Notes under the pieces: model-generated
Told to the model about the DNA's origin: nothing
What the model saw: only the letters and a program-made list of their open reading frames with translations
The model's database searches: none
Assembly (NCBI GenBank): GCA_016584305.1
Contig: JACEEZ010001805.1
Span: forward strand, 62,001 to 126,000
Direction of reading: 5' to 3'
DNA from: Chionoecetes opilio
Lineage: Eukaryota; Arthropoda; Malacostraca; Decapoda; Majidae
Length of the DNA: 64,000 nt
Translations under genes and position numbers: made by a program
Shown here: piece by piece, positions 10,226 through 21,518 of the stretch
How the letters are laid out: every line of letters begins with the position of its first letter
Position numbering within the stretch: the stretch's first letter is position 1

Positions 10226-11597
10226 TTCCCTATCTGGAAAGAGAAAGGGGACCGTCAGGACTGCAACAATTACCGCGGTATTACACTGCTCAGTGTACCA
10301 GGCAAGGTGCTTGCCCATCTATTGCTGACACGGATTCGCAGTCATCTGGTGAAGCATCAGAGACCTCAGCAGTCTGGGTTCACGCCTGGTAAGTCAACAA
10401 CGGACCGTATCCTAGCGCTTCGTGTCCTGGTGGAATGCCGACGTGAATTTCGACAGGGGATGCTTGCAGCCTATGTTGATCTCAAGAAGGCATTTGACTC
10501 AGTGCATCGTGAGTCACTTTGGGATCTTCTGCGACTTCGAGGGATTCCTGCAAGGACTATTGGTTTGATAACTGGTCTGTATTCTGGGACTGAGAGTGCT
10601 GTGAAGTGTGGGGCAGGTGTATCCAGCTTCTTCCCTGTGAATACAGGAGTGAGGCAAGGGTGCGTCCTTGCCCCATCACTTTTCAACGCTTGCATGGACT
10701 GGGTATTGGACAAGGTTGTAGATCAAAGTGATTGTGGAGCATCCGTCGGCAACACCAAGATCACTGATCTTGTTTTTGCCGATGATGCAGTAATATTTGC
10801 TGAGTCGCTGGAGGTCCTGGTGATGGCTCTCGAGGCGCTGCACGAGGAGGCAAAGCCTTTGGGACTTGAGGTCTCCTGGCTCAAGACCAAGGTCCAGGTG
10901 TTTGGAGACTTACTAGATGAAGCAGTACAGTCTGTTCATGCGTGTGGCGAGGACATTGAGATCTTGGAAAGTTTTACATACCTTGGTAGCGCAGTCCATA
11001 ATGACGGCGGGTCACGTCAAGAAGTCTTACGGCGGATTGGCATAGCCCACGGTGTTATGGACTCGCTCAGCGGGAGTATTTGGCATTGTCGGTACCTGTG
11101 CAGAAGGACAAAGATCCGGATCTTCAAGTCGCTTGTGATCCCTGTCTTACTCTATGGTTGTGAGACATGGACACTAAATAGTGACTTGAAGAGACGAATC
11201 AATGCCTTTGGTAATAAGTGTCTTCGTAGAATCATGGGGTATCGCTGGGATGATTACGTGTCAAATCAGCTATTGCACCGTGAGATTGAATCGAGGCCTA
11301 TTACCTGCATAGTCCGTCAGTGCCAACTTCGGCTATATGGGCATGTGGCACGCTACCCTGAAACCGATCCTTCCCATCGGGTTGTATCTGTAAGAGACAA
11401 TCCAGCGTGGAGGAGGCCAATGGGGCGCCCACAAGGCTCGTGGCTGGGGCAAGTTGATGTTTCTTGTCGAGAGCTGCTTGGTATGGGAAAGGAGCCTGCA
11501 TGGGAACTCGCGCGTGGTGACCCCCGGGAGTGGCGTCGTAGGGTGGGCGAGGCGACGCGCCCCCCGGCGTATGCCCCCAATGATTGATTGATTGATA
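10226..11597 (+). CDS. RTE-like retrotransposon reverse transcriptase (copy 2, 5'-truncated)
   Basis: The best-preserved retrotransposon frame here, open from PIWKEKGDRQDCNNYRGITL to the stop at 11587. RT blocks appear in order: QSGFTPGKSTTDRI, AYVDLKKAFDSVHRE (first catalytic Asp), TGVRQGCVLAPSLFN, TDLVFADDAVIFAE (the FADD form of the YxDD catalytic pair), then a C-terminal half with VLLYGCETWTLNSDLKRRI, IMGYRW, RPITCIVRQCQLRLYGHVAR and WRRRVGEATRPPAYAPND. A (GATT)n tail follows. It would copy element RNA at nicked target DNA. Endonuclease and N-terminus are absent, as in 5'-truncated insertions, so it is unlikely to be autonomous. The annotated extent is the open frame without a native ATG. 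It lies inside the 9051-14820 TIR element. Confidence 0.85.
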
Positions 11598-12775
11598 GAA
11601 GAAAAAAAATCCCAGAACACTTTTTTTTCAGGGGATTTAAAAAAAATCTAAAAGTGTTATCTTTTTCAACCATTTATCTAAGTTTTTGTCAAGAGGAAAT
11701 TGAACTTTTTTTATTCCATATATACCGTATTTGCCGGCGCATAAGACGCACCTCCGCATAAGACGCACCCCTATTTTACAAGGAGGTTTTGAGAAGAAAA
11801 AAATATAATGGGGGTTTTTGAAGGAAATTTTTTTTTTGTAAATTTAGCAAGTGATTAAAAAAAAGGATTTGTAGGGGAAAGCAAATGATTATGAGCATGT
11901 ACCTAAATACAATATTCACTGTGCAGTGAATGTGAATGAAAAATCATACTAGTCAAAATGTAAAGGGAATGACAGGGTAACCAAAATCGGTCATAAATCA
12001 TGATATAGCAGGATGCCCCCACGAATTGATATTCTAATATTATCTACCTATGACATATAGCTTAGATTTAATGTTGTAGGTATGCCTTTGTTGCTTTTCT
12101 GCTATGTATTTAGACTTTGTGGAAAATTTGCAGTATAGATATTGGTATTATTTTGGTAGTGCGCTTTCAAAAGTCCTAGGACTCTTACCTACATCATCGT
12201 GTAGCTTTCTTCATTCTGAGTATTTTGAGCCCCATTTCCCATGGCGCAATTGAATAATAATGGCATTACACATAGTACCAAAAATCTACCGTTATTTCAG
12301 CCAGAAAGTTAAGTTAGGTTAAATCAGATTAGGTTAGAGTTAGGTTAGGTTAGAGGTGGGGTTTGGTTTAGTAACAGATGATATAGAAAAAAAACGAAAA
12401 ATTACCCATAATATGGCAGTGCGAAGCGTAGCAATGTTTGCGGGGCGGACCTGGAGGGGCAGGTTGCCCCCCCACACACACACATACATATAAACAAACA
12501 TTGATTTCCGACAAAAACGAGAGCCAGATTAATTCAAAACACATCAAAACTATTCAGGAGGACTAAGTTTCGCCCTCAAAATCGGTGGTTGTCCAATAAC
12601 AAAAATTCATGAAGATATTTAGGTAACACTGTAAGGTAACCATCTCTACCTTGTTATTGTTGTAATTGTTGAAGGGCACCGTTGTCGGGATCGACAATAT
12701 TCGCCCTGGTTTACACCTATGAATCTATCACAGTCGTGAGGGTTGATTAGTCTTCTTCAGGAAGGTACAGGTGAA

Positions 12776-13206
12776 GGCTGGTTCACACTCTGAAATCACG
12801 GCAGTGTTCTGTCAGCCGTGTCTTGTATTCACACTATTTGTCACGGTTCTGTCATTTTCGGCAGTTTCTGCTCACCCTCTAAGCAGACATGGTGCCTCAG
12901 AGGCTATGGTTGAAGAAATTTGCATTAATAGCACTTCTGTTGGATGAAGAAGAGGAGTTGAGCTCTAAAAGACACTGTTTTGGGTACATAAAGCCTTGAG
13001 AAAACTACAATTATCAGCACGGCACAGTCTCATTACGTTAAAATATTCTTCCCCAGAAACCGTTACGTGACAGGACGGTGATGTATTGGAGCCGTGATGG
13101 CGGCGCACCGTTTAGTGTAACACATCTATTTGTTTGAATGTAAGAAATTATAACGGATTTGATGAGACGGTGCCGTGTCACCATGATGGTATGGTGTGAT
13201 TCGGCC
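12776..13206 (+). mobile_element. Probable PIF/Harbinger-derived MITE
   Basis: The interior reads LKKFALIALLLDEEEE followed by RHCFGYIKP, the typical N-terminal opening of Harbinger transposases, and breaks off within about 40 residues. Ends are weakly inverted (AAGGCTGGTTCACAC and GTGTGATTCGGCCTTGA). It is a short non-autonomous relic. Ends are approximate. Confidence 0.5.
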
Positions 13207-13929
13207 TTGAGGCAGGCGGTGTGGCGTCGTGATGGTCTTGGTCTTGGTGTACCGTGTGGAAGACTTGTCCTACAGGTACCGTTGCAGCCTTTTTACTAGC
13301 ACTCTTTCTTACAGTTTCCTTATCCGTAGAGGTACAGGGGTGAGGATTGAGGGGTCAAGGTGGTACAAAGGCCTATGATGTCTCCTATCCCACCTTGCTT
13401 ACCACTGTAGCGGCGTTAACACACACACGCACATACACACCTGCATCGGCTTGGGCCACCCCCCCTGTCTGGGACCAAGATTAGAGGCCCGAGGGTGACC
13501 TGACGCTGACCTGACTTGTCCTCGCCGACACAACTGCAACGTCAGCCAGGTAATTCAGTCAGCCACAGGACACACAGAGACACACACGCCGCGCACCTCT
13601 TGTCCCCACGTTGTACAATGACTTCTGTCAAATAAACAACAAAGCCACGACGCCTTTTCTCCATCCTTGTGTGTATAGACAGACTCCCCAAGATACTACA
13701 CCTCCCTCTCACCGCTCACACTCCTTCAAATAAAACTTTAACACGCTCTTTGTTTCACTATTCCATTTATCAACAATACTCATTTCAGCGAAGATTCCAT
13801 CATCATTTTCTGCCTCCCTTCTATCATCTCCTTCCAACTGTTGTGTCAACTGTGTGGCGCGAGTCGAATGCGGGTTAAGGCGACATCTAATATGCGGGAT
13901 GTTTGTCTTTTCCATGGGTGCGGGGACTA

Positions 13930-14100
13930 GTCTGAGCGGTAATGACCCATGGTGGGCGCGCGGAGGGCGTCGCCAAGTGAAGTATCTCAGGTGAAGCGGC
14001 AGACCTGAGATATCAGACGTTTTACAATGGAGAGCAGCAGCGGGAGGTGGATGATGTTTACATCTGACACGGCCATCTTGGCAGCAACAATCGCTATCTT
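13930..14100 (-). pseudogene. Reverse-oriented scrap of the RNase H-bearing non-LTR tail
   Basis: On the minus strand the text parallels 3340-3500 (GATGGCCGTGTCAGATGTAAAC, TTGTAAAACGTCTGATATCTC, GGGTCATTACCGCTCAGACT). It is heavily mutated and has no usable frame. Confidence 0.5.
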
Positions 14101-14361
14101 GTTGCCCCAGCTCTTATTTTCTCTTAAACTCCAACCTTTTCTTAGTATTATGCATTACTGTTGATAACACAGTTACAAATTTGTGCTCAGTGAACTACTG
14201 CTCAACACAGATAACTCCAGACCCCTTTAGTAATACACCACCGGCTGTTCTGCATTCTCTGCCCGACCTCTCATGCGCTAATATGGCCGCATTAGACGCA
14301 GGGTGAACTTTGCATTCCTTTTTAAGGGATAAAACTGCGTCTTATGCGCCGGCAAATACGG

Positions 14362-14820
14362 TAATTTTTTTTTTCAAAAAAAAAAAAATTTAGAAAGTAT
14401 TTTCATCACTAAATCTAAATAAGAAAAAAATGAAAATTTACATTTTTCTCTTGACTAAAATTTTAAGAATACATTGATCTTTAAAATCATATACAAAACA
14501 TTATGTTTTACTTTAAAGACATGAAACTGGGAGCCTGAAAAGTACTATGTAAAACTCGGGCAGAGAACGGCACCTTAAGTAAGTTCACTCCTTATTTTCT
14601 TATGTTCTTTTGTTATGAACACAAGTTTTAGTTGGAAATATTTGTGATAACCTGCTGGAGTTACGGTACGAGGTATGCAATGATTGTTAGTAGTGCTAAT
14701 CCACTTGTTTGCCACTCGGTGGTAAAGGTTCGTATTTTATCCTTGCCGTATAAGTCGACCCCTAGTTTTGGAGATATTTTTTCAGGCTCAAAGAGTCGAC
14801 TTGTACGCCGCCATTTACGG
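14362..14820. other. AT-rich flank of the large TIR element
   Basis: T/A runs and unique sequence up to the GTATAAGTCGACCCC subterminal motif. No gene seen. Confidence 0.4.
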
Positions 14821-14821
14821 T

Positions 14822-16612
14822 AATTATTTCGGAGATCCTCAAAGCTGGGGGTGAGGCCATAATCTGCTGGTTGCATGCTGTCATGACTGTTGTATCGCAA
14901 TCAGGTATCCCCATTCCTCCTGACTGGAAATGGGGGCTGGTCTTCCCTATCTGGAAAGGAAAAGGGGACCGTCAAGACTGCAAGAATTACCGCGGTATTA
15001 CACTGCTCAACGTGCCAGGCAAGGTGATCTCTTGCCCATCTATTGCTGACATGGATCCGCAGTCACCTGCTGAAGCATCAGAGAGCTCAGCAGTCTGGGT
15101 TCACGCCTGGTAAGTCAACAACGGACTGTATCCTAGCGCTTCATGTCCTGGTGGAACGCCGACGTGAGTTTCGACGGGATGCTTGCAGCCTATGTTGATC
15201 TCAAGAAGGCGTTTGACTCATTGCATCGTGAGTCACTCTGTGATCTTCTGTGACTTTGCGGGATTCCTGCAAGGACTATTGGTTTGATAACTGGCCTGTA
15301 CTCTGGGACTGAGAGTGCTGTGAAGTGTGGGGGAGGTGTATCCAGCTTTTTTCCTGTGAATACTGGAGTGAGGCAATGGTGCATCCTTGCCCCATCACTT
15401 TTCAACACTTGTATGGACTGGGTATTGGGCAAAGTTGTAGATCAAAGTGATTGTAGAGCATCCCTCGGCATTACCAAGATCACTGATATTGTTTTTGCTG
15501 ATGATGCAGTAATCTTTACTAATCTTTACTTTTGATGATGAATGCAGGAAGTCTGTGACTTTGCGTGATTCCTGCAAGGACTATTGGTTTGATGACTGGC
15601 CTGTACTCTGGGACTGAGAGTGCTGTGAAGTGTGGGGGAGGTGTATCCAGCTTTTTTCCTGTGAATACAGATGTGAGGCAAGGGTGCGTCCTTGCCCCAT
15701 CACTTTTCAACACTTGAATGGACTGGGTATTGGGAAAAGTTATATATCAAAGTGATTGTGGAACATCCCTCGGCAACACCAAGATAACTGATCTAGTTTT
15801 TGCCGATGATGCAGTAATCTTTGCTGAGTCGCTAGAGGTCCTGGTGATGGCTCTTGAGGCGCTGCACGAGGAGCAAAGCCTTTGGTACTTGAGATCTCCT
15901 GGCTCAAGACCAAGGTCTAGGTGTTCGGAGGCTTACTAGATTAAACACTACAGTCTGTTCATGCGTGCGGCGAGGACATTGAGATCTTGGAAAGTTTTAC
16001 ATACCTTGGTAGCGCAGTCCATAATGACGGCAAGTCACGTCAAGAAGTCTTACGGCGGATTGGCATAGCCCACGGTGTTATGGACTCACTCAGCACGAGT
16101 ATTTGCCGTTATCGGTACTTGTGCAGAAGGACAAAGATCCGGATCTTCAAGTCGCTTGTGATCCCTGTCTTACTTTATGGATGTGAGACATGGAAATTAT
16201 AGAGCGACTTGAAGAGGCGAATCGATGCCATTGGTAATAAATGTCTTCGCAGAACCATGGGGTATCGCTGGGATGATTGCATGTCATATCAGCGATTGTA
16301 CCGTGAGATTGAATCGAGGCCTATTACCTGCATAGTCCGTCAGCGCCAGCTTCAGCTATATGGGCATGTGGCACGCTACCCTGAAACCGATCCTACCCAT
16401 CGGGTTGTATCTGTAAGAGGCAATCCGGTGTGGAGGAGCCCAAGGGGGCGCCCACAAGGCTTGTGGCTGGGGCAAGTTGATGTTTTATGTCGAGAGTTGC
16501 TTGGTATGGGAAGGAAGCCTGCATGGGGCCTCGCGCGTGGTGACCCCCGGGAGTGGCGTCGTAGCGTGGGCGAGGCGATACGCCCCCTGGCGTATGCCCC
16601 CAATGATTGATT
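14822..16612 (+). pseudogene. RTE-like copy 1, reverse transcriptase region (decayed)
   Basis: Continues copy 1 after the 9051-14820 insertion: EILKAGGEA, PPDWKWGLVFPIWKGKGDRQD, then RT and C-terminal blocks in several frames, FADDAVIF seen twice, ending RPLAYAPND and a (GATT)n tail. A segment of about 250 bp is duplicated: ATTCCTGCAAGGACTATTGG occurs at 15262 and again at 15568, so the palm is repeated. Frameshifts and stops (for example near 15530 and 15917) make it inactive. Confidence 0.8.
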
Positions 16613-16613
16613 G

Positions 16614-16735
16614 AGTAATCATTGCTGAGTCGCTGAAGGTCCTGGTGATGGCTCTCGAGGCGCTGCACGAGGAGGCAAAGCCTTTGGGACTTGAGGTCTT
16701 TTGACTCAAGACCAAAGTCCAGGTGTTTGGAGGCT
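16614..16735 (+). pseudogene. RTE-like copy 3, first piece
   Basis: Starts directly after the (GATT)n tail of copy 1 with VIIAESLKVLVMALEALHEE and runs to LKTKVQVFGG. The next residues of the family (LLDETVQSVHACGEDIEI) resume at 19397, so everything between was inserted later or replaced sequence. Confidence 0.75.
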
Positions 16736-16768
16736 TTTTTCTCTTTTAAAAAAATTTATATACATCTA

Positions 16769-16847
16769 CAGGGAGGTCCTGAAGATACGAGCAGTTAGGC
16801 TCCACCTGGCATACTCGTAAAGCGAAATCTCGTATAACGAAACACAT

Positions 16848-16913
<66 letters not shown>

Positions 16914-18092
16914 CATGTTTTTAAAGCTAAAATAAACCATAGCAAACACAACAAACACACAGCGTCTATGGGAGGTCCCGTTATACGAGCATTTGGTATA
17001 CGAGAATCCGATGATACGAGATGTGTAAATTAGGGTCCATTTTCAATATACGAGATCGAAAATCCAATGATACGACATTCAAACTGGGGTGAGTAAAATT
17101 ATCAAGTTCAAAATGCGCGCCCTACCACTCCCGGGCTGGACAAAGGGGGATTTGCTGGACCCCAGTGAGGTCGCCCCTAGCAAGCCCTGACCTGAAGGGT
17201 AATTAAGCATATGGCGCGGCCTGACATTTAGGGGTAATTAGCAGGTGTGCGGCCCCAACCTTGGGACCGCTACATTACCTTCTCTTGTATCACGCGGCAT
17301 CCCCTACAGTACAGCATCTTTTTAGCTTGTTATGCATGTTTTATGTTTAATTAATGTGGAATTATGTTATTTTGTGTGCTATTTTCTCTTTCAGAATGCT
17401 TTTTCTACAGAATAGGTAGTACAGTGTGGGTAATATAGACGCTGTGTGTTTGTTGTGTTTGCCACAGTTTATTTTAGCTTGAAAAACATGTCCTTTTTTT
17501 TTTTTTTTTTTATTTAATTGATGGGGTCCTGGAACCAAACCTATATTTTACCATTAGTTATGTGTTTCGTTATACGAGATTTCGCTTTACGAGTATTCCA
17601 GGTGGAACCTAACTGCGCGTATCTTCGGGACCTCCCTGTACTACGTATTCTGTAGAAAAAGCATTCTGAAAGAGAAAATAGCACACAAAATAACATAACT
17701 GCACATTAATTAAACATAAAACATGCATAACAAGCAAAAAAGACGTTGTAATGTAGGGGACGCCACGTGATACAAGAGAAGGTAGTGTAGGGGTCCCAAG
17801 GTTGGGGCCGCACACCTGCTAATTACCCCTAAAGTTCAGGCCGCACCATATGCTTAATTACCCTTCAGGTCACGGCTTGCTAGGGGTGACCTCACTGGGG
17901 TCAACCAAATCCCCCTTTGTCCAGCCTGGGAGTGGTAGGGTGCGCATTTTGAACTTGATAATTTTACTCACCCCCGTTTGAATGTCTTATCATTGGATTT
18001 TCGATCTCGTATATTGAAAATAGACCCAAATTTACACATCTCGTATCATCGGATTCTCGTATACCGAATGCTCGTATAACGGGACCTCCCTG
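16769..18092 (-). mobile_element. CAGGGAGGTCCCG-family TIR element, copy 3 (outer)
   Basis: TA, CAGGGAGGTCCTGAAGATAC at the left; CGTATAACGGGACCTCCCTG, TA at the right. A poly-A run occupies 16849-16911. It is split by another member of its own family (16969-17638): the flanking halves join at GCGTCTA / TTCTGTAGAAAAAGC as in copy 54642-55418. Confidence 0.8.
16969..17638 (+). mobile_element. CAGGGAGGTCCCG-family TIR element, copy 4 (inner)
   Basis: GGGAGGTCCCGTTATACGAG to CTTCGGGACCTCCCTG. The orientation is opposite to the outer copy and the interior is shorter. The first bases of the left end are altered. No transposase. Confidence 0.75.
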
Positions 18093-18096
18093 TATA

Positions 18097-18237
18097 CCTA
18101 TAGCGCCTGTAGGCAGTGACCTCGGCACGGATGGTAGGCCCTGGAGGCTCACTTGAGGGCTGTGATGGTTGGCCCTCGCCCGTGGTGGCGCAGGCTGGAT
18201 TTTTATAGTGACGCCTATAATTAATTAGAGGCTCATG
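18097..18237 (-). mobile_element. SINE family 1, partial
   Basis: Minus-strand body and 3' end (CTATAGCGCCTGTAGGCAGTG, TGGTGGCGCAGGCTGGATTTTTATAGTGACG) without the tRNA-like head. Confidence 0.7.
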
Positions 18238-18354
18238 CTCTATGAGGTGGAGAGCTCTGGTGGAGGTGGAGGAGTAGATAACAAAAACAGCAACAAAAAT
18301 AAAATCAACAATAATTTTGATGATGTAAATGCTTATAAACTTATTTTAATGATA

Positions 18355-18712
18355 ATTTTTACACCTGTGCCTATAGTGCCTGCAGGCAGTATGACCTCCA
18401 GGGGAGGGATTGTAGGCCCTGGAGATTCACTCAAGGACGGTGATGGCTGGCCCTCGCCCGTGGTGGCGCAGGCAGGATTTTTATAGTGACGCCTGTGATT
18501 AGAGGCTCATGCCGCCCCCCTGTGTCCTCCGATGCACTCGCAATCGAAGGTAGAGTTAATGGACAGGGCATGTGGGTGTTCATAGGCCACTCGATGGTGC
18601 AGAAATATTTTAAGTGGATATATGGATCTCACTTGGGATTGAACTCGGTCGGGTCTTCGAGAACACCACCCGGTGACGTTAACCACTCTGCTACTGCCTC
18701 TTCGCTTAGAAC
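18355..18712 (-). mobile_element. SINE family 1, near full length
   Basis: Minus strand. The tRNA-like head lies at the right end (GAACTCGGTCGGG as reversed B box, AACCACTCTGCTACTGCC as reversed A box). The body is as in 8688-9049. Confidence 0.8.
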
Positions 18713-18715
18713 ATA

Positions 18716-19260
18716 ACAACATAAGAAAATAAGGAAGCTACAAGAGGCCATGAGACCTACAAGAGGTAGTTCCTGTTACTTAACACTACCTACATCCACC
18801 TTTCATCCCCATCCATGAATTTATCTTGCCTCCTTTTAAAGCTCCCTAATGACTCCGCACTAACTACCTGTCTACTGAGTCAATTCCAATCATTCACCAC
18901 CCTATTTGTGAACCAGTTTTTCCCTACTTCTTTCTTAAATCTATGCTTTCCCAGCTTGAATCCGTTACTTCTTGTTCTACCCTGGTTACTAGCCGTAAGA
19001 ACTTTTCCTACCTCTCCTTTATTATATCTCTTTATCCACTTAAAAACTTCTATCAGATCACCCCTTACTCTGCATCTCTCGAGTGAGTGTAAATTTAATA
19101 GCTTCAGTTTCTTCTCATAACTAAAGTTATGCATCCCTTGAATCATTTTGGTCATCCTTCTCTGCACTGATTCTAACAAGGCTATAATCCATCCTGTATT
19201 ATGGAGAGCAAAACTGAACTGCATAGTCTAGGTGAGGTCTGACTGACTACAGCCAAATAA
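18716..19260 (-). pseudogene. CR1-like non-LTR retrotransposon C-terminal fragment
   Basis: Minus-strand frame: LLESVQRRMTKMIQGMHNFS, YEKKLKLLNLHSLERCRVRG, DLIEVFKWIKRYNKGEVG, then RFKKEVGKNWFTNRVVNDWN. This is the thumb and C-terminal region after the RT palm in CR1-related elements. No RT palm or endonuclease remains, as expected for a 5'-truncated insertion. It lies between SINEs inside RTE copy 3. Confidence 0.75.
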
Positions 19261-19396
19261 AGCTTTAGAATGACCTCAGCACTTCTACTTTAAACACTTC
19301 TGGTAATCAATCCTAACACCCGATTAGCTCTATTTCTAGCCTCAATACATTGTTTCCTAGGTCGGAGGTCTGAGCTCACCCTCACTCACGCTTACT

Positions 19397-19860
19397 AGAT
19401 GAAACAGTACAGTCTGTTCATGCGTGTGGCGAGGACATTGAGATCTTGGAAAGTTTTACATACCTTGGTAGCGCAGTCCATAATGACGGCGGGTCACGTC
19501 AAGAAGTCTTACGGCGGATTGGCATAGCCCAAGGTGTTATGGACTCGCTCAGCATGAGTATTTGGCATTGTCGGTACCTGTACAGAAGGACAAAGATCCG
19601 GATCTTCAAGTCGCTTGTGATCCCTGTCCTACTCTATGGTTGTGAGACATGGACTAGCGACTTGAAGAGACGAATCGATGCCTTTGGGTATAAGTGTCTT
19701 CGCAGAATCATGGGGTATTGCTGGGATGATTTTGTGTCAAATCAGCAATTGCACTGTGAGACTAAATCAAGGCCTATTACCTGCATAGTCCGTCAGCGCC
19801 AACTTCGGCTTTATGAGCATGTGGCACGCTACCCTGAAACCGATCCTTCCCATCGAGTTA
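19397..19860 (+). pseudogene. RTE-like copy 3, second piece
   Basis: Continues copy 3 with ILESFTYLGSAVHNDGG, VLLYGCETWTSDLKRRI, RPITCIVRQRQLRLYEHVAR and TDPSHRV, then is broken by the TIR element at 19863. The conserved LNS before DLKRR is deleted in frame. Confidence 0.8.
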
Positions 19861-19862
19861 TA

Positions 19863-20994
19863 CAGTCAAACCTTGGGTTTCGAACGTCTCACTTTTTGAA
19901 CAAATTGGTTCACGAACAGAATTTCAAACTCATAATTGCACCGGTTGCCATACGATAACTGGGTTGCCAAACAAGCTACTAGGCAAGAGCAGCTGGCAGA
20001 ACGAAGATGGACCATAAAAATTTCATCAGGGCGGGAACCCACGAAGCACTTACCACCTTTTTTTAGGTGGGAAGTCCGACTTCGATGGTAACTCGAGCCC
20101 ACAGCGCGGCTAGGTCGTAGATTTGGTGGTAAACGTGCATGCTGGCAAACGACTGGTCGAGTCTGGTATTAGGAGAGGTAGGAAGTCTCCAGGTTCGCTT
20201 ATTACTGCTTGGTATGCTATGAAATATCATTTTTCTAGGTGAATGTAGGCATATAATTGCATTTGAAAGGCTATTATTCATATATATGAGTAAAGAGATG
20301 AAATACAAGCAAGGGTTTCATCCACGTCTGGCAGCGCGGCCACGGCAGCAGCAGCAGCATCATGAAGCCTGTGAGGTGGATATCAACACCAAGGGAGATC
20401 TCTTTGGTAATATTTAGTAGGGGTGCAAGGACCCCTTGAGAAATCCTAATATCCCTGGTGATATCCTATGGTGCTATCACAGGCATGGGAGCTGACCTGT
20501 TTTCTTCAGGAAGGCATAGGTGAGGCGGATGACGGCAGGTTTGAGAGAGGCGGCAGGCAGGGCAGGACGCTAGCTCCTCCGCCACGGTAGGTTGGGCAGG
20601 GTTAAACGTCTTATTACTCGTTATTATACAACTTAGGGATTATGGTGAGATGTTATATACAAGTGTCATTATCTAAATCAATGTAGCACCGTGTGTCACC
20701 TTAAATAAGGGTGATTTAAAGATGTTATGATGAGGTGACTGGCGGGGCAGTGAGTGACAAACATTCTTGCCGCGGGGCCACCCCATAACACAAATATTAA
20801 CTATTTTAACCCACATCATGCATTATGCATGAAATACAGCTAAAAAGGTAAAAAAAAAGTCTTTATTTTGGGGGTCAGGAACGGATTAATCCATTTTATA
20901 TTGTTTCATATGGAAAAATTTGTTTCGGTTTTAGAACAAATCGGTTTAAGAACTTTTGGGAACTAATTATGTTCGAAAACCGAGGGCGTGTCTG
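19863..20994. mobile_element. Tigger-like TIR element, CAGTCAAACCTTGGGTTTCGAAC family, copy 1
   Basis: Ends CAGTCAAACCTTGGGTTTCG and CGAAAACCGAGGGCGTGTCTG are inverted and sit beside TA. The interior contains a GCAGCAGCAGCAGCATCATG block and the reversed tail of the RNase H-type retrotransposon (20430-20540), plus GTGTGTCACCTTAAATAAGG shared with the CAGTCAAACCTCGATATAACGG family. The autonomous relative is at 52095. No transposase remains here. Confidence 0.8.
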
Positions 20995-21190
20995 TATCTG
21001 TAAGAGACAATCCGGCGTGGAGGAAGCCAAGGGGGCATCCACAAGGCTCATGGCTGTGGCAAGTTGATGTTTCCTGTCGAGAGTTGCTTGGTATGGGAAG
21101 GGAGCCTGCATCGGGACTCGCGCCTGGTGACCCCCGAGGGTGGTTGAGGCGACGCGCCCCCTGGCGTATGCCCCCAATGATTGATTGATA
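20995..21190 (+). pseudogene. RTE-like copy 3, C-terminal piece
   Basis: Resumes at VSVRDNPAWRKPRGHPQGSW, CRELLGMGREPA and ends in the AYAPND equivalent with a (GATT)n tail. It joins HRV of the 19397 piece across the TIR element with a TA duplication. Confidence 0.75.
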
Positions 21191-21518
21191 TGTATTTACG
21201 CTGTGCTTACTGCGTGTTTACAGCTATTTTTTAGTACAAAATATTCTTATGCAATGACAATGGTTGTTAAATGTCAGAAAAGGTATTTGACTGAATAAGC
21301 ATGAGAGACACAGCGATATGACATGAGCAAGAGACTGTGTTGTTGCTTTTTACCTGTCATGCATTCAAAGTGCCAGGACATTATCTGTGGTGGGTGAGAG
21401 ACATAAATCATGTACCTGCTGCCTGCACTGGCAACATGGATGGAACTCTGTTCATCTGATGCAGGAAAACTAGGAGATGGAGTTGAGCATCAGCTGTCTT
21501 CGAAGCATTGACAGCAGG
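21191..21518. other. Unassigned sequence
   Basis: Mixed-composition sequence with no recognisable repeat or coding motif. Confidence 0.4.

Larger units (their letters stand above)
11725..14361. mobile_element. TIR element, CCGTATTTGCCGGCGC ends
   Basis: CCGTATTTGCCGGCGCATAAG at the left and CTTATGCGCCGGCAAATACGG at the right are inverted, each beside TA, and AAGACGCACC follows on the left. The 2.6-kb interior holds a Harbinger-like fragment and a reverse-oriented retrotransposon scrap near the right side. No intact transposase. Confidence 0.8.
9051..14820. mobile_element. Large TIR element (CGTAAATGG ends)
   Basis: The left end CGTAAATGGTGGCGTATAAG and the right end GTACGCCGCCATTTACGG are inverted copies, with further GTATAAGTCGACC motifs subterminally (9065, 9130, 14748). 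It interrupts RTE copy 1. The 5.8 kb includes an RTE copy (10226-11597) and a second TIR element (11725-14361), so its own body is probably about 1.8 kb. No transposase frame is recognised in the remaining parts (9051-10215, 14362-14820). Confidence 0.65.

Noticed and set aside
12306..12352. TTAGG-like repeats resembling arthropod telomere sequence
   Set aside because: Only a few degenerate units in an AT-rich stretch; far too short and impure for an internal telomere tract.
16849..16911. Poly-A tract as a retrotransposon tail
   Set aside because: It lies within a TIR element at a site that is a T/A-run in other copies (2218, 17490), so it is expansion of an internal run.
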